This document shows, in pieces, positions 23,887 to 32,804 of a stretch of 42,418 nt of DNA; the stretch's first letter is position 1; each line of letters opens with the position of its first letter. The position numbers and the translations under genes were made by a program. The stretch is taken from the NCBI GenBank assembly GCA_016209085.1, contig JACQWV010000037.1:1-42418 (forward strand), written 5' to 3'. The stretch is from Elusimicrobiota bacterium. GTDB lineage: Bacteria; Elusimicrobiota; Elusimicrobia; Elusimicrobiales; UBA9959. Under the pieces are notes generated by a model. That model did not search any database, was not told where the DNA came from, and worked only from the letters and a program-made list of their open reading frames with translations.

Positions 23887-25106
23887 CAAAAGCTTTTATA
23901 TAGTCTTACCGCTCTATCATATCCGAACAAAACAAATTCTCCGTTTTCTGTGAGTGAATAGTAATCAAAGTTGCCATTAGGTTTGATTATTACAGGTAAT
24001 CGCCAAATTTCTCCCCCATGACTATTATACAGGATAAGACTTTTTACGCCACCCAGGAACAAACGCATGGAATCCTTTGTCAAGTAAAGCAATCTCTCAT
24101 CACCACCAGGAGTAGGTTCTGGGTAAGATTGGCGTCTCCAAACAAGTCGGCCTGTTTCAATTTCATGTACGGTCAAAAAGACTTTCCCCTGTTCCGATTG
24201 TATGCCTGCGATATGCTTGTTGGTTATGGAAAAGAAAGAAGTATTCCTAATATTTAAAAGTTTTGTCCTAGTCGTGAAATTATAAACCTCTCCGCCGCCC
24301 TTGTTAACCACAACAGCGTGATTTTTGTTAATGCCTTCGAAAAGACCACTTTTAATTTCCCATACACTACGGCCACTTTTACATTCAATGATTTTGTTGT
24401 CTAAAAAGAGATATCTCCCATCTTCCGAGAAGCCATAGCACCGTAAACTATCCCCGTTCGTCTTACCAGTAAACAATAGCTGTCCCCTAGTATCCAGCAG
24501 ATAATAATCGAGAGGATTTGTGTCGCTCTCATCGCCTGACCAAGATTGAATTAAAACATACTCGTCCCCCCCAATAAAATGACGTCCTTCCTTTAATGTT
24601 TGCCATAACAATTTACCATCCTTATCAAGGAATATTTTTATATATGGCTCATATTCCTCTGTTTTGCCAAACCCCCTAAAATCAGTCCATGTATTCAGAA
24701 CACGCAAATCAGCGATAATATACTTGCCACCACCACTGAATTTTACATCAAAAAAAATAGTATCAGATTTATCCGATTGAAATTCCAATGTGCGTTTCGG
24801 CAGCTCTCCGTAGTAGCGGTAGGCCCACAGTTTTTTGCCTTTCGTGTCGTAGAGCGTTAAATATCCGGTTTCGTCCGCTATGGCTATTTTTGTGCCGTCT
24901 TTGCTGATGGCTGAGGATGTAATAGGCTTGCTCAATTTCTTCTCCCAGAGAAGTTTCGGAAAAACAGCACTTTCCGTGCTTGCGCTTATATCACTGCCGG
25001 CAACCGGTGTCCCAGTGGAAGATGATAGGAGACCGTCGTCAGCCGCACATGGGTAAATAAAAGCTAAAACCAGAAGAAAATTAATAAATAGTTTTTTCTT
25101 TGTCAT
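23886..25106 (-). CDS. Exported WD40/PQQ-like beta-propeller protein (copy 1)
   Basis: A 406-residue protein with an AAGGA ribosome site six bases before the ATG. The signal peptide ends near CAADDG. It is a paralogue of the product of 21584-22822. The stretch from PKLLWEKKLSKPITSS to TGYLTLYDTKG is almost unchanged, while the middle blades differ clearly and the last blade (SLTENGEFVLFGYDRAVRLY) is again alike. It is probably a propeller that displays or binds ligands outside the cytoplasm; I see no catalytic motif. Its stop overlaps the start of the M23 gene by one base, so the two are translationally coupled, which suggests the propeller and the peptidase act as a pair. Confidence 0.78.
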   Translation of the reverse strand: MTKKKLFINFLLVLAFIYPCAADDGLLSSSTGTPVAGSDISASTESAVFPKLLWEKKLSKPITSSAISKDGTKIAIADETGYLTLYDTKGKKLWAYRYYGELPKRTLEFQSDKSDTIFFDVKFSGGGKYIIADLRVLNTWTDFRGFGKTEEYEPYIKIFLDKDGKLLWQTLKEGRHFIGGDEYVLIQSWSGDESDTNPLDYYLLDTRGQLLFTGKTNGDSLRCYGFSEDGRYLFLDNKIIECKSGRSVWEIKSGLFEGINKNHAVVVNKGGGEVYNFTTRTKLLNIRNTSFFSITNKHIAGIQSEQGKVFLTVHEIETGRLVWRRQSYPEPTPGGDERLLYLTKDSMRLFLGGVKSLILYNSHGGEIWRLPVIIKPNGNFDYYSLTENGEFVLFGYDRAVRLYKSF

Positions 25107-25115
25107 ATAACATCC

Positions 25116-27971
25116 TTAATATCTTGAGCCAAAGAATATATCCCTTCCGATAGCCGGCATATCAGCGTCTTCTATCACATCGTCGTCCATTGGACCTTCG
25201 TAATCATATCCCGGCAAAAAATCAAGGGCATCTTGTGTGGGAAGAATATAAACCTGGCCCTTCATTATTTCCCCATTTGACATAACGCCTATTCTGGCTT
25301 TCAATTCATAGCTTAAATTTATTACCTGCCCAGGTACTATCTGCGGGAAATCCCACCTTATACAGGGGATGGGATCGTATGCGTCATTTGTCCAATAGAC
25401 TGAACTGTGAAATGTATAAGTACTTGAGGCTGACGCAAATGACATATGCGGAGGAGCAACCAGCGCCACAGACATATTTTGAAATGTTGTTGTTCCTTGG
25501 TTTACCACTTCAATTCCAAACGAGTAGGTGCCGCCTGGGCTTACGCCATACGGATGAAATATTTTAACCTTAAGAGCCAGCAGTGAATTATCCAGTTTCT
25601 CCGTATCCAACAATAGTCTGGGCGGGACGGTTCCTGAATTAAACACTCCTTGCATTAATGCGTAAAGAGGATAGTCCAATAGTCCGTTTATGTTCATAAT
25701 TCCGCTTTCCAGCCGTTTAGCGTACGTCCAGCCCTGCGCTTCTCCTTTATTTGTGCTGTATGATGCTATGGAAAAACCTTCTCCGTTATACGGATTTGCC
25801 GCGTCGTTAATCGTCAGACTTGTGAATATTGCATTGAATGGCCCTGCATAATCTCCGGTCATATTTCCCTGCGCTGCCGTTTGAGTGAGTTGCAACACTG
25901 TAACCGGATAGTCTTGTGTTTGGGAATATGACGCATCGCCCGACACATATAACTTTGCGAGCACACTTTCACCTATGCGATTGCAATTTATCAACCCATT
26001 GACTTTATTGTAAACCCCATTGCCAGGCGCGGACTCGGTAAGTTCCAGTTCAAGCGAACCATGTAAGTCGCCGGATACTACGCCTTTCAGTGATATTGTG
26101 CTACTCTCCACAAAAATAATGCCTTCAAAACTGCCTGAATACGCTTTGCCTTCAAGAGTTGCGTTTAACAGTCCTCTTGTAAAGCCTTTACCGGCATACG
26201 CTCCAGAATTTATTTTTACAAAGACTATTTGCGTAAAATCGACTGTGCCGGAAAATGTTCCGGATGCCGTCAGATTGTCAAACGAAACATTCTCCGCTCT
26301 TATTGTTTCTGTAAGAGATCTCTGATTGCCTAATGTTTGGGAAGGCGCGGTTATGGATTCTCCCGGACCAAGCGCCCCGCCGGAAATTATTGCGCCATTA
26401 TCAACTATAGAACCATGATCTCCCGCAAGCCCCCAGGCACTAGTGCCGCCGCCGGCGCTTATGCTGCCAGTAAACATTTTTTGGCTGTAGTAAACGGCTA
26501 TCCTTCCACCGCCCCCGCCTCCATTATAAGCATAGCCATAGTTGCCGTTTGCTCTAATTGCGCCTGAGCCATTTAACGCGCCTCCAGCAATATTTATACT
26601 GCCGCCAGAACCAGCGCCCCCTTCATAATTGTCTCCGACCACGCCATTGGCGATGATAATACCATCAACTGTTAAATCTCCTGTAACATTGAGCCTTATC
26701 AAGCCGCCGCCGGCTCCGCCGGGATATATTTTGTTTTCGTTTTGGTCAATTCTTGCCCCGCCGCCGCTGCCAAAATCCATAGGATTTATAATAGAGCCAT
26801 ATGTTGGACCTCCGCCTCCGCCAGCGCCGCCGTGACTACCGCCGCCTCCGCTAATACCATCCGGACCCTTACCCGGCCCCTCGCCCGGAGGATAACCTCT
26901 GCCGTCGGCAGTAATCATACCGCCAGGTTGGAGAATCATATCCCCCTTGATTGTCAAATCTATTTTATGCGCTTTGGGAGAAATTACGCCGCCAATGTTT
27001 ACCGACAACATTCCAATTGTCAGCGTGTCGTTTACGGCGACTGTCGCGGCAGTAATTTCCAAAGCGCCGCCTATAATTGCCGAGGTGGAAAAATCCACTA
27101 TCGCTCCTGAACGAATTATAAATTGTGAAATATCAGAAACATTGTAACCGGCTCCATAGACACCCGTATTTCCAGTGATGCCATTGTTATCTATAGTAAC
27201 AATACCGTTTACAAAAACAGTGCCCGCTCCGCCTGAATAAGCGTAAGAACTGTCACCGCCATAAGTTGTAATAGCGCCGGTAAACAAGTTATGTGGAGTA
27301 GTAATCGTTATCCTTCCACCACCCCCGCCGCTATTGTAGTTGTATCCGTAACCGCCGTCAGATTTGATCGCTCCGGAGCCGCATAACCTGCCTGTGGTAA
27401 TGTTTATACTACCTCCGGAACCACTGCCACCATGATAGTTGTTTCCGACCAAGCCATTGGCGCTGATAAGACCATCAATTGTCAAATCTCCTGTAACATT
27501 GAGCCTTATCAAGCCGCCACCAGCACCGCCAGGATATGATGAACTATTTATTTCATAACCGCCGCCACTCCCTAAATCTATAGGGTTTATAATAGAATCG
27601 TATGTCGGTAAGTCCGAACCACCACCCTGCCCGCCGTAACTACCGCCTCCGCCGCGATAACCGTCATTGCCCTTTCCTGGACCACTACCGGACGGATATC
27701 CTCTGCCATCTGCAATAATCTTTCCTGTAGAACTCACCGTGATGGATGAACTTATAAGTTCCAACATCCCAGTCGTTCCTGTCCCGTTATAACCTGTGAT
27801 GTAAAGAGTACCGTCTATTTGGATAAAATCGGAATAAGAATGCGTTCCGTCAAGAGTGTATGCTTCACCGGTAGGAATTATCAAATTGGCGGTATCGTCA
27901 GTTATGGCTGTATGCGCAATTGAAGCAGTGAAGAAGGAAAGAAGAAAAATATATGTTTTTAAATGATTCAT
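25116..27971 (-). CDS. Glycine-rich exported surface protein with internal duplication
   Basis: A 951-residue protein with a signal peptide (about residues 1-20, FLLSFFTASIAH). Two blocks, roughly residues 87-257 and 350-525, are clear internal repeats. Each starts ADGRGYPxGxGPGKG, continues through a Gly-rich stretch to GSGGG and PGGAGGGLIRLNVTGDLT, then GSGSGGSINI or similar and GGGGGRI. Such Gly-rich, strand-rich segments resemble autotransporter or adhesin passenger domains. The C-terminal 100 residues are a DUF11-like domain (YSFGIEVVNQGTTTFQNM). No anchor or sorting motif is obvious at the C-terminus. It is the first gene of the five-gene run of exported proteins and lies 9 bases before the first propeller gene. 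Function unknown; adhesion or matrix is a guess. Confidence 0.72.
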   Translation of the reverse strand: MNHLKTYIFLLSFFTASIAHTAITDDTANLIIPTGEAYTLDGTHSYSDFIQIDGTLYITGYNGTGTTGMLELISSSITVSSTGKIIADGRGYPSGSGPGKGNDGYRGGGGSYGGQGGGSDLPTYDSIINPIDLGSGGGYEINSSSYPGGAGGGLIRLNVTGDLTIDGLISANGLVGNNYHGGSGSGGSINITTGRLCGSGAIKSDGGYGYNYNSGGGGGRITITTPHNLFTGAITTYGGDSSYAYSGGAGTVFVNGIVTIDNNGITGNTGVYGAGYNVSDISQFIIRSGAIVDFSTSAIIGGALEITAATVAVNDTLTIGMLSVNIGGVISPKAHKIDLTIKGDMILQPGGMITADGRGYPPGEGPGKGPDGISGGGGSHGGAGGGGGPTYGSIINPMDFGSGGGARIDQNENKIYPGGAGGGLIRLNVTGDLTVDGIIIANGVVGDNYEGGAGSGGSINIAGGALNGSGAIRANGNYGYAYNGGGGGGRIAVYYSQKMFTGSISAGGGTSAWGLAGDHGSIVDNGAIISGGALGPGESITAPSQTLGNQRSLTETIRAENVSFDNLTASGTFSGTVDFTQIVFVKINSGAYAGKGFTRGLLNATLEGKAYSGSFEGIIFVESSTISLKGVVSGDLHGSLELELTESAPGNGVYNKVNGLINCNRIGESVLAKLYVSGDASYSQTQDYPVTVLQLTQTAAQGNMTGDYAGPFNAIFTSLTINDAANPYNGEGFSIASYSTNKGEAQGWTYAKRLESGIMNINGLLDYPLYALMQGVFNSGTVPPRLLLDTEKLDNSLLALKVKIFHPYGVSPGGTYSFGIEVVNQGTTTFQNMSVALVAPPHMSFASASSTYTFHSSVYWTNDAYDPIPCIRWDFPQIVPGQVINLSYELKARIGVMSNGEIMKGQVYILPTQDALDFLPGYDYEGPMDDDVIEDADMPAIGRDIFFGSRY

Positions 27972-28004
27972 AACAACAACTTCTTTTTACTGGCTCACGC
28001 TAGC

Positions 28005-28046
28005 CGCTACATTATCGCGGTTATTGTAGCGAGCGATTTAAATCGC
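28005..28046. repeat. Palindromic intergenic element
   Basis: The 77-base spacer between the zinc-ribbon gene and the exported-protein run contains the inverted pair CGCTACA (28005-28011) and TGTAGCG (28025-28031), then the perfect 14-base palindrome GCGATTTAAATCGC (28033-28046). It may end the upstream transcript or be a mobile repeat. I see no promoter consensus I would defend. Confidence 0.7.
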
Positions 28047-28048
28047 CA

Positions 28049-29506
28049 TTAACCAGAAAGTTGTTTCTTGTGGCTCAGTGGTTTCTCATTCTGTCCCCTG
28101 TCCGCTGCTTTTGCGCTGCTTTCAATATAGATGGACTGCGTCCAGAGATTAATTCTGAACGAATAAAGGTCAGTTGATTTTTTCTGGTTTGTCTTTTTGT
28201 TTTCTATTCCCTGCCTTAATATCACCCTGTATTCGGGGCCTGAAACGTGCATGTTGAGCAGAAACACGGCGTCAGCCTTGACTTCGTCTCCGCATACCGC
28301 CTCGGCGTCAAGCATATCGTTAAATGCGTCATCGTACTTGCCGAGCCTCACCATGGAGTCCGCCCTGCCCATGATAATAAGGCATTTTTCCTTGAGATCC
28401 GGTCTAAAATTCTCAAGCAGATTGGAATATTCTCTCACGGCTTCAGCATACTTTTTGCAATAACGCAGACTGTCTGCTATGTAGAAGCCGAACCCGAATA
28501 CCTCTTCCTTGCCGAATCCGACCGGATATATCCGGACCGATTCCAGGGTTTTTCTGCACGAGTAGAGCGCCTTTTCATAAAACCCCATCAAATACTCGGC
28601 CGCGCACAAATATCCCCAGGTCCTGGGGTCAACCGGGTCCGTAAGATTCAGTTTCTGCGCAAGAAAAAGAGCCTGGCTGTAATCCTGCCTGGCAATGGCC
28701 TCGTCAATGGGCACAAAAAGATTCCAGATATACGGTCTTGTCCACTCCCCGCGCTCGCGCACAAAAGAAATATAATCGTCCTTCCACGCTGAATCTCCTT
28801 CCCTGAGCCTGTATTTTATCAGAGCAGCGTTCTTTTCCATTATAAAAATTTTCATGTCCTGGAATTCCCACCCGCCGATTTTGGAATAATACTCCCTGTT
28901 GTAGTTTATATAATCCTTTAAAGCGCAGGAGGCTTTTGAGTTCGTGGACAGCATTTCATACGCCTTTTCATAATTTCCTTTTGCGAGCTCTTTTAAATAG
29001 CTCTTTGCAGTCATCATCAGGCGGATTTTCGGGACGCGGGGGTAAATTACAAGAGCGAGAACGAACAGACAAAACGCGGCGAATCCTATCGGAACCAGCC
29101 ATTTAAAACGCTCGCCGGGCCGCCGGATGTCTGAAAAAACTTCCGGTTCCGGAATCTGCGTCTTTTTCTGTTCTACGGGACTTTTCTGTTCTTTTCTGGC
29201 AGTCTGCGCCGGGGCCGGCATCCCGAACATGGTCTCGGTTATGGATTCTATTTCAAGCTCCGGTTTTTTCTCCTGCCCAGTAGCGCCGACGAATTGAGGC
29301 ATCTCTTCTGTTTTACCGGTTTTGTCTTCGTTTCTGGGAGCAAGAAGTCTCCCGCATTCGTCGCAATAATTCTTTTCAACAGAATTGGAAAATCCGCATT
29401 CCCCGCACACTCTTTCAAGACGGCCGCCGCATTTTATGCAGGTATCGCTTATGACATTTGACTCATACCCGCATTTAACGCATTTTATGGCCGTATGTTT
29501 TTTCAT
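28049..29506 (-). CDS. Membrane-anchored protein with N-terminal zinc ribbons and C-terminal TPR-like repeats
   Basis: A 485-residue protein. Residues 1-57 contain four CxxC pairs (CVKCG, CIKCG, CGECG, CDECG) forming two zinc ribbons. A disordered linker with Pro, Lys and Glu follows, then one membrane helix at about 135-155 (WLVPIGFAAFCLFVLALV). Outside it comes an NTF2-like region (LKELAKGNYEKAYEMLSTNSKA...), then helical repeats of TPR type from about residue 250 (ARQDYSQALFLAQKL, AEYLMGFYEKALYSC). Zinc ribbon plus single helix plus extracytoplasmic helical domain is a common layout of uncharacterised bacterial proteins. It lies downstream of the biotinyl-like gene across an octamer array. 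Function unknown. Confidence 0.75.
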   Translation of the reverse strand: MKKHTAIKCVKCGYESNVISDTCIKCGGRLERVCGECGFSNSVEKNYCDECGRLLAPRNEDKTGKTEEMPQFVGATGQEKKPELEIESITETMFGMPAPAQTARKEQKSPVEQKKTQIPEPEVFSDIRRPGERFKWLVPIGFAAFCLFVLALVIYPRVPKIRLMMTAKSYLKELAKGNYEKAYEMLSTNSKASCALKDYINYNREYYSKIGGWEFQDMKIFIMEKNAALIKYRLREGDSAWKDDYISFVRERGEWTRPYIWNLFVPIDEAIARQDYSQALFLAQKLNLTDPVDPRTWGYLCAAEYLMGFYEKALYSCRKTLESVRIYPVGFGKEEVFGFGFYIADSLRYCKKYAEAVREYSNLLENFRPDLKEKCLIIMGRADSMVRLGKYDDAFNDMLDAEAVCGDEVKADAVFLLNMHVSGPEYRVILRQGIENKKTNQKKSTDLYSFRINLWTQSIYIESSAKAADRGQNEKPLSHKKQLSG

Positions 29507-29534
29507 AAAGTTAAGAAATCAAGTAAATTGCGCA

Positions 29535-29566
29535 ACTCAGTAATCACTCAATCACTTAATCACTAT
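29535..29566. repeat. Array of four octamers (ATCACTNA type)
   Basis: Four 8-base units on one side of the palindromic centre TTGCGCAA (29528-29535). The other side (29507-29527) carries weaker inverse copies of the AAGT type. The stop of the biotinyl-like gene at 29577 follows directly. Confidence 0.75.
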
Positions 29567-29576
29567 TTTCTATTCT

Positions 29577-29957
29577 CTATTTAGGTTCTATAAAAAACAG
29601 AGGCTGGCCGTATTCAACCGCCTTGCCGTCTTCAACGCAGACAATCTTGACAAACCCGTCCTGGGCGGCAGTCACTGTTTTAAAATTCTTTCCGGCTTCC
29701 ACCAGACCAAGATTATGCCCTTTTTTGACTTTCATGCCCTCCTTTACGAGATTGGTCTTGCCGGGCTTGGCAAATCTGAAAATTCCTATACAAGGCGCAA
29801 GCGCCGGCTCAAGCGTGGTCTGGCTGATTACCTGATGGGCAGGCTGGGCGTTGTGAAGTTTCAGGCTGAACTTTCCGTGCTCGCTTTTCCAAGTAACTTC
29901 TTCAAGGTCCGTGCTTTTCATCCATTTTGTTATCTTATTCAGCGTGTTTATGTCCAT
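29577..29957 (-). CDS. Biotinyl/lipoyl-domain protein resembling AccB but without the biotin motif
   Basis: A 126-residue protein from the ATG at 29957, which has GGAGGT nine bases upstream; the earlier TTG contains that ribosome site and is rejected. The N-terminal part (LEEVTWKSEHGKFSLKL) resembles the short helix-strand region of biotin carboxyl carrier proteins. The C-terminal 80 residues form a biotinyl domain ending VEYGQPLFFIEP, as in AccB. Where AccB has E-A-M-K-L/M, the sequence is E-A-G-K90-N-F. The target lysine is kept but both flanking Met positions are changed. It may not be biotinylated, or it may be recognised by an unusual ligase. The neighbouring genes are cytidine deaminase and the zinc-ribbon protein, not accC. 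It could also be a scaffold-type decoy domain. Confidence 0.8.
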   Translation of the reverse strand: MDINTLNKITKWMKSTDLEEVTWKSEHGKFSLKLHNAQPAHQVISQTTLEPALAPCIGIFRFAKPGKTNLVKEGMKVKKGHNLGLVEAGKNFKTVTAAQDGFVKIVCVEDGKAVEYGQPLFFIEPK

Positions 29958-29966
29958 TTGTGTCGC

Positions 29967-29972
29967 ACCTCC
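29967..29972 (-). promoter_or_regulatory. Shine-Dalgarno GGAGGT for the biotinyl-domain gene
   Basis: GGAGGT on the minus strand, nine bases before the ATG at 29957. It decides the start over the upstream TTG at 29978. Confidence 0.7.
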
Positions 29973-29978
29973 AACCAA

Positions 29979-30049
29979 AGTGGTTAGTGATTAGTGGATA
30001 GCGACTATTTTTTTACTAACCACTCGCCACTATTCACTATGCACTGGTG
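29979..30049. repeat. Inverted pair of heptamer arrays between cdd and the biotinyl-domain gene
   Basis: Four AGTGGTT-type units (29979-30006), an 8-base centre, then five ACTNNNC-type units in the opposite sense (30015-30049, exactly 35 bases) that end immediately beside the cdd stop. Reverse-complementing the right side gives heptamers close to those on the left. The transcript could fold into a long imperfect hairpin. Confidence 0.9.
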
Positions 30050-30532
30050 TTAAAGTCCTGCTTCTGACGGATTAAAGGGTTTGGGCAGAATTTTTGAGGC
30101 TTTTGTATAAGTCACTTTTTCTTTTTTCTCAAGCGGCTGCCAATCCACGTAAATCAGTTCCGCGTCTTTAAGCGCAAATTCAAGTATGACCTGCCTGCAC
30201 GCGCCGCACGGCTTTGCGGATTTAGCCACTATGGCGATTGCCCTTATTTTCTTTTCTCCGTGGGATACCGCGTTGAATATGGCGGTTCTCTCGGCGCAGC
30301 ACGCAAGTCCGAATGAAGCGTTTTCAACGTTGCAGCCGGTATAAAGTCTTCCTGATTCCGCGATTACGGCCGCTCCCACCGGATACCTTGAATACGGGCA
30401 GTATGAGTGTTTCTGGGCTTTCTTGGCGGATTCAATCAGTCTTTTTCTTACGACCCGGACCCAGTTTTTCCTGCTGACTTTTTTTTTGCCTTTTCTGCGT
30501 TTAGCTGATTTTTGCTTTTTCATAAGCCTCAT
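30050..30532 (-). CDS. cdd: Cytidine deaminase with basic N-terminal extension
   Basis: A 160-residue protein. The core begins around LIESAKKAQKHSYCPYSRYPVGAAV and contains the zinc and catalytic motifs ENASFGLACCAERTA and PCGACRQVILEF, as in tetrameric cytidine deaminases that convert cytidine and deoxycytidine to the uridine forms. It has an unusual extension of about 25 residues made mainly of Lys and Arg (KKQKSAKRRKGKKKVSRK). No good start codon lies after it, so it appears genuine. The start overlaps the end of the MTA phosphorylase gene by 32 bases (ATG at 30532) or 23 (ATG at 30523). It acts in pyrimidine salvage. The extension could bind nucleic acid or a membrane, which is speculative. 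Confidence 0.92.
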   Translation of the reverse strand: MRLMKKQKSAKRRKGKKKVSRKNWVRVVRKRLIESAKKAQKHSYCPYSRYPVGAAVIAESGRLYTGCNVENASFGLACCAERTAIFNAVSHGEKKIRAIAIVAKSAKPCGACRQVILEFALKDAELIYVDWQPLEKKEKVTYTKASKILPKPFNPSEAGL

Positions 30533-31385
30533 CCAGTATCAATCTGAGTTTTCTGTAAATTCCTGCCGGAATGTTTTCCCTTGCAGTCAGCACGGAAGTT
30601 TTTATGTGTCCGGCGCATTCGCATTCCGCGTCTATCTCTTCAACTAGCGGAATTGCCCTTGCAAGAAGTTTTTTGATGTTTGCGACGTTTTGTCTGAGGG
30701 TTTTAAGGACACTCTCCTGGTCAACTTCCTCTCCCTCTTTCCAGCAGTCGTAATCCGTGACAAGGGAAACCGGCGCGTAGCAGATGCCGGCTTCTCTTGC
30801 AAGCTTTGCCTCGGCGGCAACTGTCATTCCTATTATTGAATAACCCATTTTCCTGTGAAATTCCGATTCGGCCCTGGTGGAAAACGAAGGCCCCTCCATG
30901 CAGACATAGACCCCTCCGAAATGAGCGGTTATCCGCATTTGTTCCGCCTGTTCATGCATCATTTTCTGGACATTTCCGCAGAAAGGATGCGCCATGGGAA
31001 AATGAGCCACGACCCCTTTGCCGAAAAAGCTGCATTCCCTGTTCTTTGTCTCGTCCACCAGCTGGTCCGGAAAAACGAAATGAGTCGGAGCGAATTCCTC
31101 CTTCAGGGAGCCGACCGCGCTGACCGATATTATGGTTTTAACGCCCATGGATTTAAGAGCGTAAATGTTCGCTTTCTGGGGGATCTCGCAGGGCAGAAGC
31201 CTGTGCCCCCTGCCGTGCCTCGGCAGAAAAGCGCAGGCTGTTCCCGAAATTTTGCCGGTAATGATTGAATCGGAAGGACTGCCGAAAGGAGTTTTTATTT
31301 TTATCTCTTTTTTATCCCTGAATTCCTCCATGTCGTACAGACCGCTCCCGCCTATCACCGCAATCGCGCATAAATTTTTCTTCAT
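30501..31385 (-). CDS. mtnP: Methylthioadenosine/purine nucleoside phosphorylase (MTAP type)
   Basis: A 294-residue protein with IAVIGGSGLYDM, FLPRHGRGHRLLP, the ISVSAVGSLKEE segment, the substrate-binding MEGPSFSTRAES and GMTVAAEAKLAREA, then LVTDYDCW. This agrees with the trimeric MTAP/PNP family that splits methylthioadenosine or purine nucleosides with phosphate. Typical MTAPs have GMTNMPEAKLA; here VAAEA replaces part of it, so substrate preference (methylthioadenosine, inosine or guanosine) is uncertain. It is immediately followed, with overlap, by cytidine deaminase, forming a nucleoside-salvage pair. The next gene upstream is glyA, separated by an inverted octamer element. Confidence 0.88.
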   Translation of the reverse strand: MKKNLCAIAVIGGSGLYDMEEFRDKKEIKIKTPFGSPSDSIITGKISGTACAFLPRHGRGHRLLPCEIPQKANIYALKSMGVKTIISVSAVGSLKEEFAPTHFVFPDQLVDETKNRECSFFGKGVVAHFPMAHPFCGNVQKMMHEQAEQMRITAHFGGVYVCMEGPSFSTRAESEFHRKMGYSIIGMTVAAEAKLAREAGICYAPVSLVTDYDCWKEGEEVDQESVLKTLRQNVANIKKLLARAIPLVEEIDAECECAGHIKTSVLTARENIPAGIYRKLRLILDEAYEKAKIS

Positions 31386-31426
31386 TATCCTACCTCCGCC
31401 TTTGTCGCACCCTTCCCCAACACTGC

Positions 31427-31505
31427 AAGGTGATAAGATGATAAGTTGATACGGTGATAAGTAAGCTCAGTAACTTATAACCTTATCACCTTGTAACCTT
31501 ATAAC
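31427..31505. repeat. Inverted pair of octamer arrays between glyA and mtnP
   Basis: Left: four octamers of the AAGGTGAT type plus a weaker fifth (31427-31466). Right: four octamers CTTATAAC/CTTATCAC/CTTGTAAC (31474-31505). They are reverse complements of the same family. The stop codon of glyA is inside the right array. Confidence 0.9.
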
Positions 31506-32794
31506 CTTTCTCCTGTGTTGCTCGCTCTTGAACTCCCGAAGCAGTAATTCTCAAACCCGGCGTAAATCGGAAATCCTGAGCAGAATTTTTTGACTTTATC
31601 CGCTATGTCTTTTAAAACCTTCTCATTGTCCCTGCCGGACAAAGCCTCGTCAATGTAGGCGGCTATTTCAGCCATTTCCTTTTCCTTCATTCCTCTTGTC
31701 GTCACGGCAGGCGTTCCTATCCTGATTCCGCTTGTAACCATGGGCTTCTGCGGGTCGTAGGGAATCGTGTTTTTGTTCACGGTTATGCCTGCTTTATCCA
31801 GAACCGCTTCTGCTTCCTTGCCCGTGGCGTTTTTCGGTCTCAGGTCAACCGAGAACATGTGGCAGTCGGTGCCGCCTGAAACTATCCTGTATCCCATGCT
31901 GGCTAATTCCTTTGCCATGGCGCGGGCGTTTTTCAGAACCTGTTCCTGGTAAGTTTTGAATTCGGGTTTCAGGGCCTCGCCGAAGCAGACTGCTTTTGCT
32001 GCTATGGCATGCATTAAAGGCCCGCCCTGGTTGCCGGGAAAATTGTTTTTGTCTATTTCCTTTGAATGCGCGGCTTTTGAAAGAATAAACCCGCCTCTTG
32101 GACCCCTGAGCGTCTTGTGCGTGGTGGAAGTCACCACGTCCGCAAAAGGAACCGGCGAGGGATATATGCCTGCTGCTATCAGGCCCGCGTAATGCGCTAT
32201 GTCGCAGACAAGAAACGCGCCGGCTGAATCAGCTATTTCCTTAAACTGCTTCCAGTCAAAAACCCTTGAATAATTTGAGGCGCCCGCAAGAATCAGCTTG
32301 GGCTTGCGGTCACGCGCAAGTTTGCGCACTTCTTCAAAATTTATGGTCTCTGTATCCTGTCGCACGCTGAAAGCCACGACATTGAAATATTTTCCTGAAA
32401 AATTAAGGGGATGTCCGTGGGAAAGATGGCCGCCGTGGGACAGGTTGAGCCCCATTATCGTGTCCCCGGGCTTTATAAGGCTGGTGTAAACGGTTATGTT
32501 TGCCTGCGTGCCTGAGTGAGGTTGGACATTGGCGTGTTCCGCGTTGAAAAGCTGTTTTGCCCTGTCTATGGCTGTCTGCTCCGCAATGTCAACGAATTCG
32601 CATCCTCCGTAGTATCTTTTTCCCGGGTAACCCTCAGCGTATTTGTTTGTTAAAACAGAACCCAGCGCCTCCAGAACCGCTTTTGAAGCGTAATTCTCGG
32701 AAGCTATCAACTCTAATTTGTTCTGCTGTCTTAAAACCTCTCCCCTTACCGCCTCATAAACTTCGGAATCCGCTTTTTTTAGTTCTTCGTACAT
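31499..32794 (-). CDS. glyA: Serine hydroxymethyltransferase
   Basis: A 431-residue PLP enzyme that interconverts serine and glycine with tetrahydrofolate. The ATG at 32794 is preferred over a TTG eight codons upstream because GlyA proteins start close to ‘[13 protein letters not shown]’, and the ATG lies 10 bases after the phosphatase stop. Visible are [40 protein letters not shown], the PLP lysine Lys227 in [14 protein letters not shown], and [14 protein letters not shown]. The length is normal. The last residues (ERL and stop) come from the octamer array. It is adjacent to the LMW phosphatase and Sua5 genes, the same neighbourhood seen around glyA in Bacillus (ywlC-ywlE-glyA). Confidence 0.96.
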   Translation of the reverse strand: MYEELKKADSEVYEAVRGEVLRQQNKLELIASENYASKAVLEALGSVLTNKYAEGYPGKRYYGGCEFVDIAEQTAIDRAKQLFNAEHANVQPHSGTQANITVYTSLIKPGDTIMGLNLSHGGHLSHGHPLNFSGKYFNVVAFSVRQDTETINFEEVRKLARDRKPKLILAGASNYSRVFDWKQFKEIADSAGAFLVCDIAHYAGLIAAGIYPSPVPFADVVTSTTHKTLRGPRGGFILSKAAHSKEIDKNNFPGNQGGPLMHAIAAKAVCFGEALKPEFKTYQEQVLKNARAMAKELASMGYRIVSGGTDCHMFSVDLRPKNATGKEAEAVLDKAGITVNKNTIPYDPQKPMVTSGIRIGTPAVTTRGMKEKEMAEIAAYIDEALSGRDNEKVLKDIADKVKKFCSGFPIYAGFENYCFGSSRASNTGERL

Positions 32795-32804
32795 AGCTTT
32801 TATT

